Origin: Centrapalus pauciflorus
Taxonomy: Eukaryota > Streptophyta > Magnoliopsida > Asterales > Asteraceae
DNA: 64,000 nucleotides
Assembly: GCA_020465985.1 (NCBI GenBank)
Contig: JAANYP010004790.1
Coordinates: 1,352,001-1,416,000 of the forward strand
Reading direction: 5' to 3'
The position numbers were made by a program, and so were the translations under genes. Shown here piece after piece: positions 12,801-21,440 of this stretch (the first letter of the stretch is position 1; the number at the start of each line of letters is the position of its first letter). Below the pieces are notes generated by a model. The model saw only the letters and a list, made by a program, of their open reading frames with translations. It was not told the origin of the DNA and made no database searches.

Positions 12801-13310
12801 ATCTTCAGAATTTAGAAGCTGCCTCAAAATCATCAGATGGGTTCTAAATTTCAATTTTCATCACAAAACAAAACACTTCCTAAATTCTTGATAACCAACC
12901 AAAACTGAGAACAATATGTTGTTACTTTGAAACCCCATAAAAGTTACTAAAAATAACAACTCCACCATGGTTTCTAATTGTTTTGCAGTTCATTTAGCCG
13001 GCCTATTACTTTGTGTTTGGGTGCTTACAAACGTAGTTTATGGAAAGAAAAGTAGTCACATACCTCAACTTGGCTGAGAACAGGGAAAGTCTCGATATTC
13101 TTGTAGTAATCAGCAATGAAATCCACCATTTTGTGACCATTTTCTCTTAATTGTTCAGCATTCATTGGCTTCAGATTCAAGTTCAAACCATTCTCCCTGC
13201 CACAGATTCACCAAACACCTCAATTCTTGTATTTAGAATCACTCAGACATATCATCAAACACCATACGTGCATCATAAAAAAGATGAAAATTAAACCATA
13301 ACGCTTACAT
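5954..13310 (-). CDS. Aromatic-L-amino-acid decarboxylase (tyrosine/DOPA decarboxylase type, AAS/TyDC clade)
   Basis: Cytosolic group II PLP enzyme that converts an aromatic amino acid to its amine plus CO2. Coding segments (minus strand, in order): 13310-13309, 13196-13064, 12696-12624, 12464-12234, 11779-11616, 10370-10230, 9972-9913, 9026-8862, 8100-8044, 7922-7858, 7292-7169, 6841-6704, 6076-5954. They total 1476 nt (491 aa) and every junction keeps phase. The start ATG is split: AT at 13310-13309 and G at 13196, giving MENG. Visible motifs are THWQSPNYFAYFPS, SDQTHASLQKAC (PLP-stacking H193), FHVDAAYAG (D277), the PLP-lysine motif NMNCHKW (K309), the catalytic-loop NPEYLKNK (Y338) and WQIPLGRRFR. 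Family knowledge: Tyr at the loop position goes with decarboxylases, Phe with aldehyde synthases, so an amine product is inferred. Oddity: Cys precedes HK, where Ala or Pro is usual. The length matches Arabidopsis At2g20340. Substrate (Tyr, DOPA, Phe or Trp) cannot be fixed from sequence. Confidence 0.95.
7412..7797. mobile_element. Possible MITE in a decarboxylase intron
   Basis: Weak terminal inverted repeats: GGCATGTTCTTGGGTTGGAA on the left and, complemented, GCGTGTTCTCGAGTTTACAA on the right. Similar TTCTCGAGTTGGAAAGAAAG phrases occur in the large intron of the NDUFA9-type gene (about 62050-62400), suggesting one repeat family in introns of both genes. No target duplication was established. 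Confidence 0.3.
9817..9851. repeat. (GT)17 microsatellite in a decarboxylase intron
   Basis: About 17 uninterrupted GT units lie in the intron just downstream (minus sense) of the exon at 9913-9972. Read as CA repeats on the coding strand, they may influence splicing and should be length-polymorphic. Confidence 0.95.
10642..10750 (-). mobile_element. tRNA-derived SINE in intron 5 (10371-11615) of the decarboxylase gene
   Basis: On the minus strand an RNA polymerase III A box (TGGCTTAGTGG, 10736-10726) is followed by a B box (GAGTTCGATTCCC, 10704-10692), as in a tRNA. The body is flanked by an 11-bp direct repeat GAAATGGCACA at 10631-10641 and 10751-10761, a target-site duplication. The sequence does not fold into a complete tRNA with an acceptor stem and CCA-ready end, so it is a SINE rather than a tRNA gene. 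Confidence 0.8.
11240..11465. repeat. Imperfect tandem duplication in a decarboxylase intron
   Basis: Two roughly 110-bp AT-rich units share TTTATAATATATA, TGTTTTGTTT, TCTGTTATA and TTGATAT(G)TTA(C)GTTTT followed by CAT-ATGAT-GCATTATTTT and ATCTACATT. The repeats diverge by scattered substitutions. No function is evident. Confidence 0.6.
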
Positions 13311-13414
13311 TTTGCTGATGATTCTTGCGAAGTTTCCACGGAAAATGATCTAATACATGGAAAACGTTTGCCTTTAATGTGATTTGCTATGAACATTATC
13401 TAACATAAATGTGC

Positions 13415-13422
13415 TATATATA
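13415..13422 (-). promoter_or_regulatory. Probable TATA box of the decarboxylase gene
   Basis: The minus strand reads GTATATATAGC, centred about 105 nt upstream of the split start codon. That allows a short 5' leader in exon 1 ending at the donor AAAAT|GTAAGCG (13309/13308). Position and sequence fit a core promoter. The transcription start is inferred, not shown. Confidence 0.55.
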
Positions 13423-13542
13423 CGACTGACTGATATTTGCCGTCGTACTCTTCAAATGGAACTTCCAACCTTTTCCGTTTGGATTTTGTAATGCATTATT
13501 ACATGGGTTAAATAATAAATAATTATTTTTATAAAAATATAT

Positions 13543-13999
13543 AGGATAATTACTAAAATAGCCACATATAACATCCATTTATCATTTTTTAGTCATTAAA
13601 ATTTCATTTTACCAAAATAGTCACACTTTACGTTACCACATTTACGTCATAGCCACCATTTACGTGATAGCTACCATTTACGTGATATGTACTTTTTATT
13701 CATATTTTAATGCATTACGTTACAAAAGATATTTGGTAGCATAAATGTTTGTACTTTACGTGACCAACTTTAATCATTACATTTTTATGGGGAATGAGCA
13801 TATTTTAAAAGTGATCACGTAAAGTACAAGCATTTACGTTACCAAACACCTTTTGTAACGTAATGCATTAAAATATGAATAAAAAGTACATATCACGTAA
13901 ATGTGGTAACGTAAAGTGTGGCTATTTTGGTAAAATGAAATTTTAATGGCTAAAAAGTGATAAAAGAGTGAGATATGTGGCTATTTTAGTAATTAACCC
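13543..13999. mobile_element. MULE-like MITE, family B, just upstream of the decarboxylase promoter
   Basis: Long inverted repeat: the left arm AGGATAATTACTAAAATAGC and the right arm (complement) GGGTTAATTACTAAAATAGC are followed by matching CGTTACCACATTTACGT and CATATTTTAATGCATTACGT tracts. It ends about 120 bp upstream of the proposed TATA box. A half copy lies at 914-1060. The flanks are AT-rich and no clear 9-bp duplication was confirmed. Confidence 0.65.
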
Positions 14000-14339
14000 T
14001 TATAATAATAAACGATAATTATACTTAGTTGTAATAAATTCAAATTTTAATTTTTAAAATTTTAATTTGGAAGGCTGTTATAAATTGAATGACTATAATT
14101 TATAAATTTCAAATGTAAAAGATGACAATTTACATCTTTTAACGAATGACAAACGAAAATTTTACTCACCTGTTTTTGTTTGGGAGAATTTCATGTATGT
14201 CCTTGTAAACCTCCATTATTACATATATATATCCTTACAAAATTCATTATTACATATATATCCTTACATACATTTAAAACTCACTAATATATCCAAATAT
14301 CCCTAAATTACCTTTCTGCCGGTGGAATTGTTCGGCGAG

Positions 14340-16031
14340 ATGGAAGAGCAAGCAACGACGGTGGCCATGGATGTCGATGACATCGAAGCACTAGAAGGCC
14401 CTCTGGCCACTATGGATGTAACATCCTGATTTTGAGGAAGTTACGTGGAATTATTTGATTGGATTAATTGTTCAATTTGGGACCCGGCAATCCAAATTGT
14501 GTTTTGTGGTATCGGGATCGGATTATGGGTATTGGACCGAGTTATACCCAAAACGTATATATATTAATACTCTTTGCTGCTTCATCTCATTTCCAAAAGC
14601 CAGAGACTAAAGGTGTGTGTACGTACTTGTGGATTTCAGCTGTGGACAGTAGCATCAATCGAAGCTAGCGAGATTAAAGTTTCAAATCTTGCCATCATCT
14701 TCTCTCTCAATCTCAAGTAAGCTTTAAGCCCAAATTATGAGTTTAATCTGATTTGGTTGTTAAAGGGGAGGTTTAATTGAGTTTAAATGTGTTTCTGAGT
14801 AAGTTTAAGATCATAGGATTATGTTATAATTGGACTGATATCAAATTGGGAATTGATTTGGGGATTAACTCCCCTGTTGTTAAGAAAACAGAGCTCACTG
14901 GACCTGTTCGTCCGTGAGCGCGGCAGCGATCCCTCGATCGCGGGCCACGGTGTTATTGAGTGGATCGCTGGCGGTTCGGGTTTGGGCGCGGGTCGCGACA
15001 TGAGCGCGGCCGAGATATGGTGGGCGCGACCGCGACGGCCAGTGAGTTATGTATTCGGGTATTTGGGCTTGCGTGAGTTGTTGAGAATTGTGTATAGAGT
15101 TGTTGGGTCGAGATTGTGATATCGAGTTGTTGTGTTGTGATTTCAAGGTCTCGTGTTGATAGGGTAGGGAAAGGGCAGGGAACCGAGACTTAGTAGTGTG
15201 TCTCAGGGCAGGTGAGTTTCCATGCTTTTCTGTGATACTTGTACGATTGTTATTAATACTTGCATGATCTTTTACTGAGTTTATGAGATATCATGAGTTT
15301 TACTTACGAGCTTTTTACCGAGTTATTATCATGCTTGTATTATTGTGTTTAATTGAGAACTGTGTTTATTTATATGAGATTTGAGACACACGAGCTATCG
15401 AGATACTAAACCGTACGGCTGGGCACGGGTCGGGTCGCTCCCGATTCCCTTTTGAGTCCTAACGACTGCTTTGTGCGGTCTAGGGATTTGGGTACGTGGA
15501 TTCGTCCACACGAGTTGACTGAGCTACTTTGTGGGATCTCATATACCTGTTCAGTAGAGAACGCTGAACGTTTTACTATCGAGTTTGCTTATTTTATTGA
15601 TCTTTCATAATCGTACACTAACACTTGCATTCTCACCAGCGTTAGCTGACCTGTGTGTTTATATGTGTGTATCTCAGGTGACCGGACTTCTAGTAGGCCT
15701 GCTGGACCCAAGTAGGTTTACATCTACCGTGATCGAGGAGTTAGCTACCTTCTGTAGAGGTAGTTATATTTTGGGGACTGTACATTTACTTCGGATAGTA
15801 TGTGATTAACCAGGGATTTCTGTGACTTACTTTTGTAAATTAAAGTTTTAAAATTATTAGGTTTCCGCATGTATGTATTGGGAATAGTTAGAGACTATTA
15901 TATTATTAGGTTTCCGCATGTATGCATTCGGGAATTAGTTTGAGGGTGTTACAATGAATCACCACCGCTTGACTGATTCCGATTTCTTCAACTCCTTCGA
16001 AGATGATTTCGATGACGCCGACATTAAGTGA
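14340..16031 (+). pseudogene. SMAP1: SMAP1-like small acidic protein gene copy, split by a solo LTR
   Basis: Two coding pieces flank a solo LTR: 14340-14416 (starts MEEQATTVAMDVDDIEALEG) and 15954-16031 (NHHRLTDSDFFNSFEDDF, then DDADIK and stop TGA). Setting aside the LTR and one copy of the 5-bp duplication, the pieces join in one frame of 49 codons. The acidic MDVDDIEALE segment and the Phe/Asp-rich C-terminus resemble the conserved F/D region of Arabidopsis SMALL ACIDIC PROTEIN 1, a roughly 60-aa protein linked to auxin (2,4-D) response. The copy lies about 30 bp inside the left terminal repeat of a Pack-MULE-like element, so it is probably a captured duplicate rather than the native gene. 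As it stands the LTR interrupts it. Identification is from motif recognition only. Confidence 0.65.
14417..15953 (+). mobile_element. Solo LTR, family TGTAACA, copy 1 (1537 bp)
   Basis: Begins TGTAACATCCTG and ends GAGGGTGTTACA, the TG...CA ends of an LTR. Flanking 5-mers ATGGA (14412-14416) and ATGAA (15954-15958) differ at one base. It shares ends, size class and a GC-rich tract (about 14910-15050) with copies at 21441-23295 and 53534-55442. No internal retrotransposon domain follows, so it is a solo LTR left by recombination. A TATATATATTAA stretch near 14558 may be its promoter. Confidence 0.85.
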
Positions 16032-16387
16032 TATCTTGTAGTACGCATAAAACGCCTTAATCCGATTGTTATTTAAGTAATTATCATGTAATTCAAAACG
16101 ATTAATCTGCTGTCTGTGAACGCTCCTTGTTGGTGACACAACACACGCCCGAATTCTGTTTTTGCGCTTATTTATGGATCGGATATGTATAAGAGTCTAA
16201 TTATGGTAGCTATTTCATTCAGTTATTCCTCTGCAATTTTGATTTTGATTTTGTTTCCCATTCAAGAGGGGTATTTAGGGAATTTTAATTAAATTAATTA
16301 CAAAAATGGTTTTTTGATATTTTTAAAATGATTTAATAATTATAAATTAGATATTTGGATATATTAGTGAGGTTTAAATGTTTGTAA

Positions 16388-16670
16388 TAGGGGTGAGCGA
16401 CGGATACCATTTCCCGAACCCGAACCGGTACCGGTACCGACCGGTACCGAATTAATATATTCGGTTTTTAAATTAGCTAAAATTCGGTATTCAGTACTTT
16501 CGGTTCGGTATTCGGTTCGGTAATTAGCTAAAATTCGGTATTCGGGACCGAACCGGCACCATATAAAATTATACGGTTCGGTATTCGGTTCTTCCAAAAC
16601 TAATAATTCGGTTTCGGTATTTTCGGTATCGGTACCGGTTCGGTTCGGTACGGTACCGAGCTCACCCCTA
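16388..16670 (+). mobile_element. hAT MITE (GGTACCGAACC family), copy 1
   Basis: 283 bp with perfect 11-bp inverted ends TAGGGGTGAGC/GCTCACCCCTA and a perfect 8-bp target duplication GTTTGTAA (16380-16387 and 16671-16678), the hAT signature. The interior is mostly variants of GGTACCGAACC, CGGTATTCGG and AATTAGCTAAAATTCGG. It has no transposase. It lies in the right terminal repeat of the Pack-MULE-like element. Confidence 0.92.
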
Positions 16671-16766
16671 GTTTGTAAGCATATATATGTAATAAGGAAT
16701 TTTGTAAGGATATATATATATAAATGTAATATTGAAGGTTTACAAGGATATACATGAAATTCTCCC

Positions 16767-17669
16767 TTTTAGTATTTATATAGATTGCTGCATGAATTAT
16801 AAATTGCGGGATCAATGTATTAATAGAGAGAGATTTATTGATATGGAAATAAACAAAACAAAAGCATAATTAGAAGAGATGGTTATAAATTATTTTATAC
16901 TTTCTTATAAAGAAAGGTTATTGTTGATTATTTGATAAATAAAACTTTAATGTGATAAATTGACGATGATATTTTTAATTGGTGTGTGATTTATAAAGAG
17001 ATATCAATGTACTAATTAGATGTCTTAGTTATATGAAAAAAAAAATTAAAATGAAATTAAAAGACATCATTATGATTTATTTCATAGTTTTTGTAAATAC
17101 TAAAAAAAAGTAACAGTTGTTATTTAATATGGTAAATATTAGAATATTTAATTACTTTTTGTAAGTTTGGTAAATAAAAAAATATTAAATTGATGAGAAA
17201 TGTTAATATTGTTTTTAAAATTTTGCATGAATTATTTATTAGGAGAGAGATCAATATATAAATCAGAGGTTTAATTAATATGGAAACACGAAATTTTACA
17301 AATAATTAGGAAAGATACATAATGATATTTTAAATATAAAAAGGTAGTCATTAAAAGAGATAATTATGCTAAGGAAATAAACGGGAAAATGATATTGAGA
17401 GGTCACGAGTAGAATCATTTTCCATTTTAGGTAAACTAACGGTTCAATAAGTATTTATTGCCATTTAAATAGGTTGGCTCTTAGAGTTGAATTAGGTAAA
17501 AATATAACTTAGTTTTTATTATATTGTTTAAAAGTCAGCTAATTAAATATAGAGAGCTATTTTAGGAAAAACATACGGAAAATAAAAATTAAGATAACTA
17601 AGATTTTCTTTAATTAATATATATAGACATGAAAATTATTATATAGTTATCCTTTCATCTTTTAATATA
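16767..17669. other. AT-rich intergenic DNA
   Basis: No gene seen. Near 17610-17630 the minus strand reads TCTATATATATTAATTAAAG, similar to Helitron 5' ends elsewhere in the window. No matching 3' end was identified. Confidence 0.4.
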
Positions 17670-18185
17670 CAGATAATTGTGCAAAAAACCATCAACTTGT
17701 CAGCTTTTTGTGATTAAAACCCCAAACCATTTTTCGTTGCATAAAAAACCCTGAACTAATAAAAAATTAGTAAATCAATGTTTTATCGATGAGTAACATG
17801 TTGAAACCGTTTATTATTCCTACGTGGACCGGTAAATAACCTACGTGGAATAAGTTTTAATTGTTGAAACCGGTTGCCAAGTATTACACATCATTTAAAT
17901 CCCCGTTGATGATTTTTAATTGTAATTTTTAAACCGGATTACATCATCAACGAGTGTTTAAATGATGTGTAATACTTGGCAACCGGTTTAACCAATTAAA
18001 ATTTATTCCACGTAGGTTATTATCAGTCCACGTAAGATTAATAACTGGTTTCAATCGGTTAACTATTGATAAAACCTTGATTTACTGATTTTTAGTTAGT
18101 TCGAGGTATTCTATACAACGAAAAATGGTTTGGGGTTTTAATCACAAAAACCTGACAAGTTTAGGGTTTTTTGCGCAGTTATTCC
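17670..18185. mobile_element. MULE-type MITE, family C (516 bp)
   Basis: Long inverted repeat. The left arm begins CAGATAATTGTGCAAAAAAC, the right arm (complement) GGAATAACTGCGCAAAAAAC. Both continue into ACTTGTCAG and TTTTTGTGATTAAAACCCC, with the central arms meeting at AAGTATTACACATCATTTAAA. Flanking 9-mers TTTAATATA (17661-17669) and TTAAATATA (18186-18194) match at 8 of 9 positions, consistent with a MULE target duplication. Confidence 0.75.
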
Positions 18186-18266
18186 TTAAATATATTATTT
18201 ATTTTTTAGGAAAAAATAACCTAAATTCATGTTTTCATGCATTAGAAATGCTTATTGTTTGATATC

Positions 18267-18566
18267 TATTAACGGACCTTTTATAATAATTAGATGATTA
18301 GTCTATGTTTAGTCTTTTGGATTAAGGCCCACTGATCTCTTTGTATTTATATGTTATGTCTATGAAATGCAAAGGGCAAGAGAGTCATTAGCTTAATTAA
18401 ATTTCGTTCTCCCCCTCAAACTGCGGAGGACTATTAACGGACCTTTTATAATAATTAGATGTTTAGTCTATGTTTAGTCTTTTGGGTTAAGGCCCATTGA
18501 TCTCTTTGTATTTATATTTTATATCTATGAAATGCAAAGGGCAAGAGAGTCATTAGCTTAATTACA
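18267..18566. repeat. Pair of about 133-bp direct repeats (deleted LTR-element or TRIM-like)
   Basis: Two direct copies (18267-18399 and 18432-18566) begin TATTAACGGACC and end CATTAGCTTAATTA. They differ at only a few positions. The 30-bp spacer contains TCTCCCCCTCAAACTGCGG, which on the minus strand is a purine-rich tract like a copia polypurine tract. This suggests a minus-strand LTR element reduced to LTR, short spacer, LTR. Confidence 0.55.
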
Positions 18567-18729
18567 ATATCAACGAGCAACATTTTAAATTGATTACGGT
18601 TGGTAATATAATTTTCAACAAAAATTAATAAAAATATTTAAGAACGAAAATAGATTTTGAAATTTAGAAACAAAAACAAACATAGTGTCCATGCTATGCA
18701 CATCGACCTGGTGTCTCGATTTGATACCA

Positions 18730-19149
18730 ATTTTAACAACTCAGACCATCACGAGACAAGATATTGTTCGCTTTGGCTAACGGCGCACAGTTTTGTTTCT
18801 GGAAGCCATGTCATAGGCCCGCCCCAAAATGCGTATTGTTGGATAGAGACAACTTCATCCTTATAGGGGCATATTAGTTTCTCCTCTCCGTCGTTGTGGG
18901 ATGCTGCAATCCCTCTCCCGTGGTGGGCTCATAACCCACAGGTCCCACGATCGAAACTTGGCTCTGATACCAACTTTAATAGCTCAGACCACCCCGAGAC
19001 AAAATATAATCTGCTTTGGCAAATGCCACATGATTTTATTTCTGGAAGTCAAGCCATATGCCCACCGCAAAACACAGTCTTGTTGGATAGAGACATCAAC
19101 CTTATATAGGCATATTAGTTTCTCATCTTCACTGATGTAGGATGCTACA
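18730..19149 (-). mobile_element. TRIM-like miniature LTR retrotransposon (partial)
   Basis: Two related direct repeats of about 178 bp (18730-18908 and 18973-19149) share CTTTGGC, TTCTGGAAG, TTGTTGGATAGAGACA and GGCATATTAGTTTCTC. On the minus strand the spacer begins TGGTATCAGAGCCAAG, a match to the plant initiator-Met tRNA primer site, and ends in GGGAGAGGGAT, a polypurine tract, just before TGCAGCATCC. That is the order LTR, primer site, polypurine tract, LTR with almost no interior. The LTRs have diverged and no clean target duplication is visible. Confidence 0.65.
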
Positions 19150-20752
19150 ATTATTAATGTGTGAACATTAATTTGAAGATTACTATAAATCATGTTTTAT
19201 GGGATGATGTTGTTTTCCAAACGTACATGTTTTTTGTTTGTGTTTGTTTGTTTATTTATTTATGGTCATTTGTTTATGTTCGATTATCTATTTTTTGAAA
19301 AAACATTGTAATTCATTAACAAACAAACATGAACATAAAATCTCATGTTTGTGTTCATTAGTTTGTTCAGTTAAAGTTAAACGAACAAACATGAACATAT
19401 CATTGTTAGTGTTTGTTCAGTTTGTTTATAGTCTTATATGTTGTTTGTTTTTTATAATATGATATATGTGTATGGTATTTTCATATCCGTAAAAACGATG
19501 GTCAAATGTCTGCAAATTACATGAAAAAAATTGTTTCGTATATAAATCAAATAATTATTTGTTTGAATATAATGCAATAATTTAAAAAAAATACTTGATT
19601 GTTCAATTTTATATAAAAAAATCTAAAATAAAATTCTAAATTATTTAATACTATTTTATATAACATAACCAAACATTTGACATTTCATTAATTGGATAAA
19701 AAAAAAAGTTAAACAAAAGACAATAAAATGTTTGTCGGGAAAAGCGAAGAAAAGAACAAGTCTCGCAACCCAATTGACACAGCGAAGAATAAAAATAAAG
19801 TTCATTAATTTTATAAGATGTTATCTTTAAAAAGTAAAGAAATGACAATAAAATGGTCTTTTAATTATCTCAAAACAAATAATTTTTTTAACAAAAATGT
19901 ATTTATGGATGCAAATACAAGCAAAATAAGGGACTTTATTAGAAAAAAAGTGAAAACAAACAACAAAGTGTACAACTTAAAAGATTTGTTTGGGGGTTAC
20001 ATTGAGTGTTCGGTGTATTCATTCCATTTTTATCTCTTTTCTTTTTTGCTTTAGTATTTGTGTTTTTGTTAAAATAAACATCAAACTTTTATTTAACATA
20101 AAATCTAATATACAACACTTTTAATACTAATACCATGTAGGACATATTGTATACATCACCTGATGTAATATCATTATCAATGGTAAACAACTAGATAAAC
20201 TACTAAATAACCATAATGTGCATTAGGGGTGACAATTTTGACCCAACGGACAGTGGCGGACCCAGCCACCGAATGGATCCGTTGCACAATTTTTTGTCGC
20301 GTTCACTGTTTGAAAATTAAACTGATTATTTTGGTCGGGCCGTGTCAACACATAGATATTTATAATTTAAAATTAAACATGTAATCTTAAAATAAATAAT
20401 AGAATAATAAATATTGCATAAACATACAATTTATTATGAAATATAAGTTATTAAATTAAGAATTTATCTCTCACAGTTGCTTTCTTTGAATTTTCATACT
20501 TTGGAACATAGAAGCTTCATTTGTCACCATTGAAAATATTTCATGTTCAATCACATAAATCAGAACACTCTTCAAAAATTAACTAAATCTAAATCTGAAT
20601 CTTAGCGTATCTATATTTTATATATATCTAATTAAAAATTATTTTTTGTGTTTAATAAATTTATTTAGAACATATTAAAATTAAAATTGAAAAGTAATTT
20701 ACAATGATTTTTATTAAAAATGTTAAACTAGTATAGTTAATAATTTATTAAA
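19150..20752. other. AT-rich intergenic DNA with scattered repeats
   Basis: No gene seen. Between 19215 and 19450 GTTTGTTTGTTTAT and its complement AACAAACATGAACAT recur in both orientations, like a decayed inverted-repeat element. Short open frames here are A/T-driven and lack motifs. Confidence 0.4.
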
Positions 20753-21315
20753 GGGAAAATGACATCAAATAGCTCTGAACTTTTGACTTTGTACACATTT
20801 ATGGAGTGAACTTTTTTTTTTTGTGCACATTTGGTAGTCAAAATTTCAACATTGTTCCAATTTGGTAGTTGGTGTACCTGTTAATCGGTTGCTTCCGGTT
20901 TCGATGCCTACGTGAGCAATTTTTTAATGACGTGACTACCCGTTTTTATATCATACCCGGTTTTATCTATGTAACAACCCGTTTTTTTAAATCACCCAAT
21001 TTTATTACCCGGTTATACACCCGATTCTTACAAGTTGGATCGATCGTATGAAAAACAAACCAGGTTTATAATCGGATGATTTTAAAAAACGGGTTGCCAC
21101 ATAGATAAAACAGGGTATAATATAAAAACGGGTAGCCACGTCATTAAAAAATTGTCCACATAGGCATCGAAACCGGAAGCAACTGGTTAACAGGTACGCC
21201 AACTACCAAATTAGAACAATTTTGAAACTTTGACTACCAAATGTGCACAAAAAGAAGTTCACTACATAAATGTTTACAAAGTCGAAAGTTCAGAGCTATT
21301 TAATGTCATTTTCCC
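20753..21315. mobile_element. MULE-type MITE, family A, copy 2 (563 bp)
   Basis: Inverted ends GGGAAAATGACATCAAATAG and (complement) GGGAAAATGACATTAAATAG. The arms extend through TTTGACTTTGT, CCAATTTGGTAGTTGG and GGTTGCTTCCGGTTTCGATG almost to the centre. A perfect 9-bp target duplication TTTATTAAA flanks it (20744-20752 and 21316-21324), which places this family among Mutator-like elements. It is closely related to the copy at 3556-4108. Confidence 0.88.
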
Positions 21316-21440
21316 TTTATTAAATTAGTAAGATTAGAATAGATTTGATTTGAAATTAGATTGGAAGATGATATCATATGTCTTGGATCTCTAGATTTAT
21401 TTTACTTAGATTTGTTCATACACAAATATAAGTTGGAATC

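Larger units (their letters stand above)
14182..16766. mobile_element. Pack-MULE-like element carrying a captured SMAP1-like gene, with nested insertions
   Basis: The terminal inverted repeats of about 125 bp begin GGGAGAATTTCATGTATGTC (left) and, complemented, GGGAGAATTTCATGTATATC (right). Both continue through TCCTTGTAAACC, ATCCTTACAAAATTC and CACTAATATATCCAAATAT. Flanking 9-mers TTTTTGTTT (14173-14181) and TTTTAGTAT (16767-16775) match at 7 of 9 positions, fitting a decayed MULE target duplication. Inside lies a small acidic-protein reading frame with its 3' flank, but no transposase. A solo LTR (14417-15953) and a hAT MITE (16388-16670) were inserted later. Without them the element would be about 750 bp. 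Confidence 0.7.

Noticed and set aside
5954..13310. Calling the gene an aromatic aldehyde synthase by closest homology
   Set aside because: The diagnostic loop residue is Tyr, not Phe, so decarboxylase is the better-supported call.
14340..14416. Native, functional SMAP1 gene
   Set aside because: The frame is interrupted by a solo LTR and bounded by long inverted repeats close to the coding ends, which fits a captured copy better.
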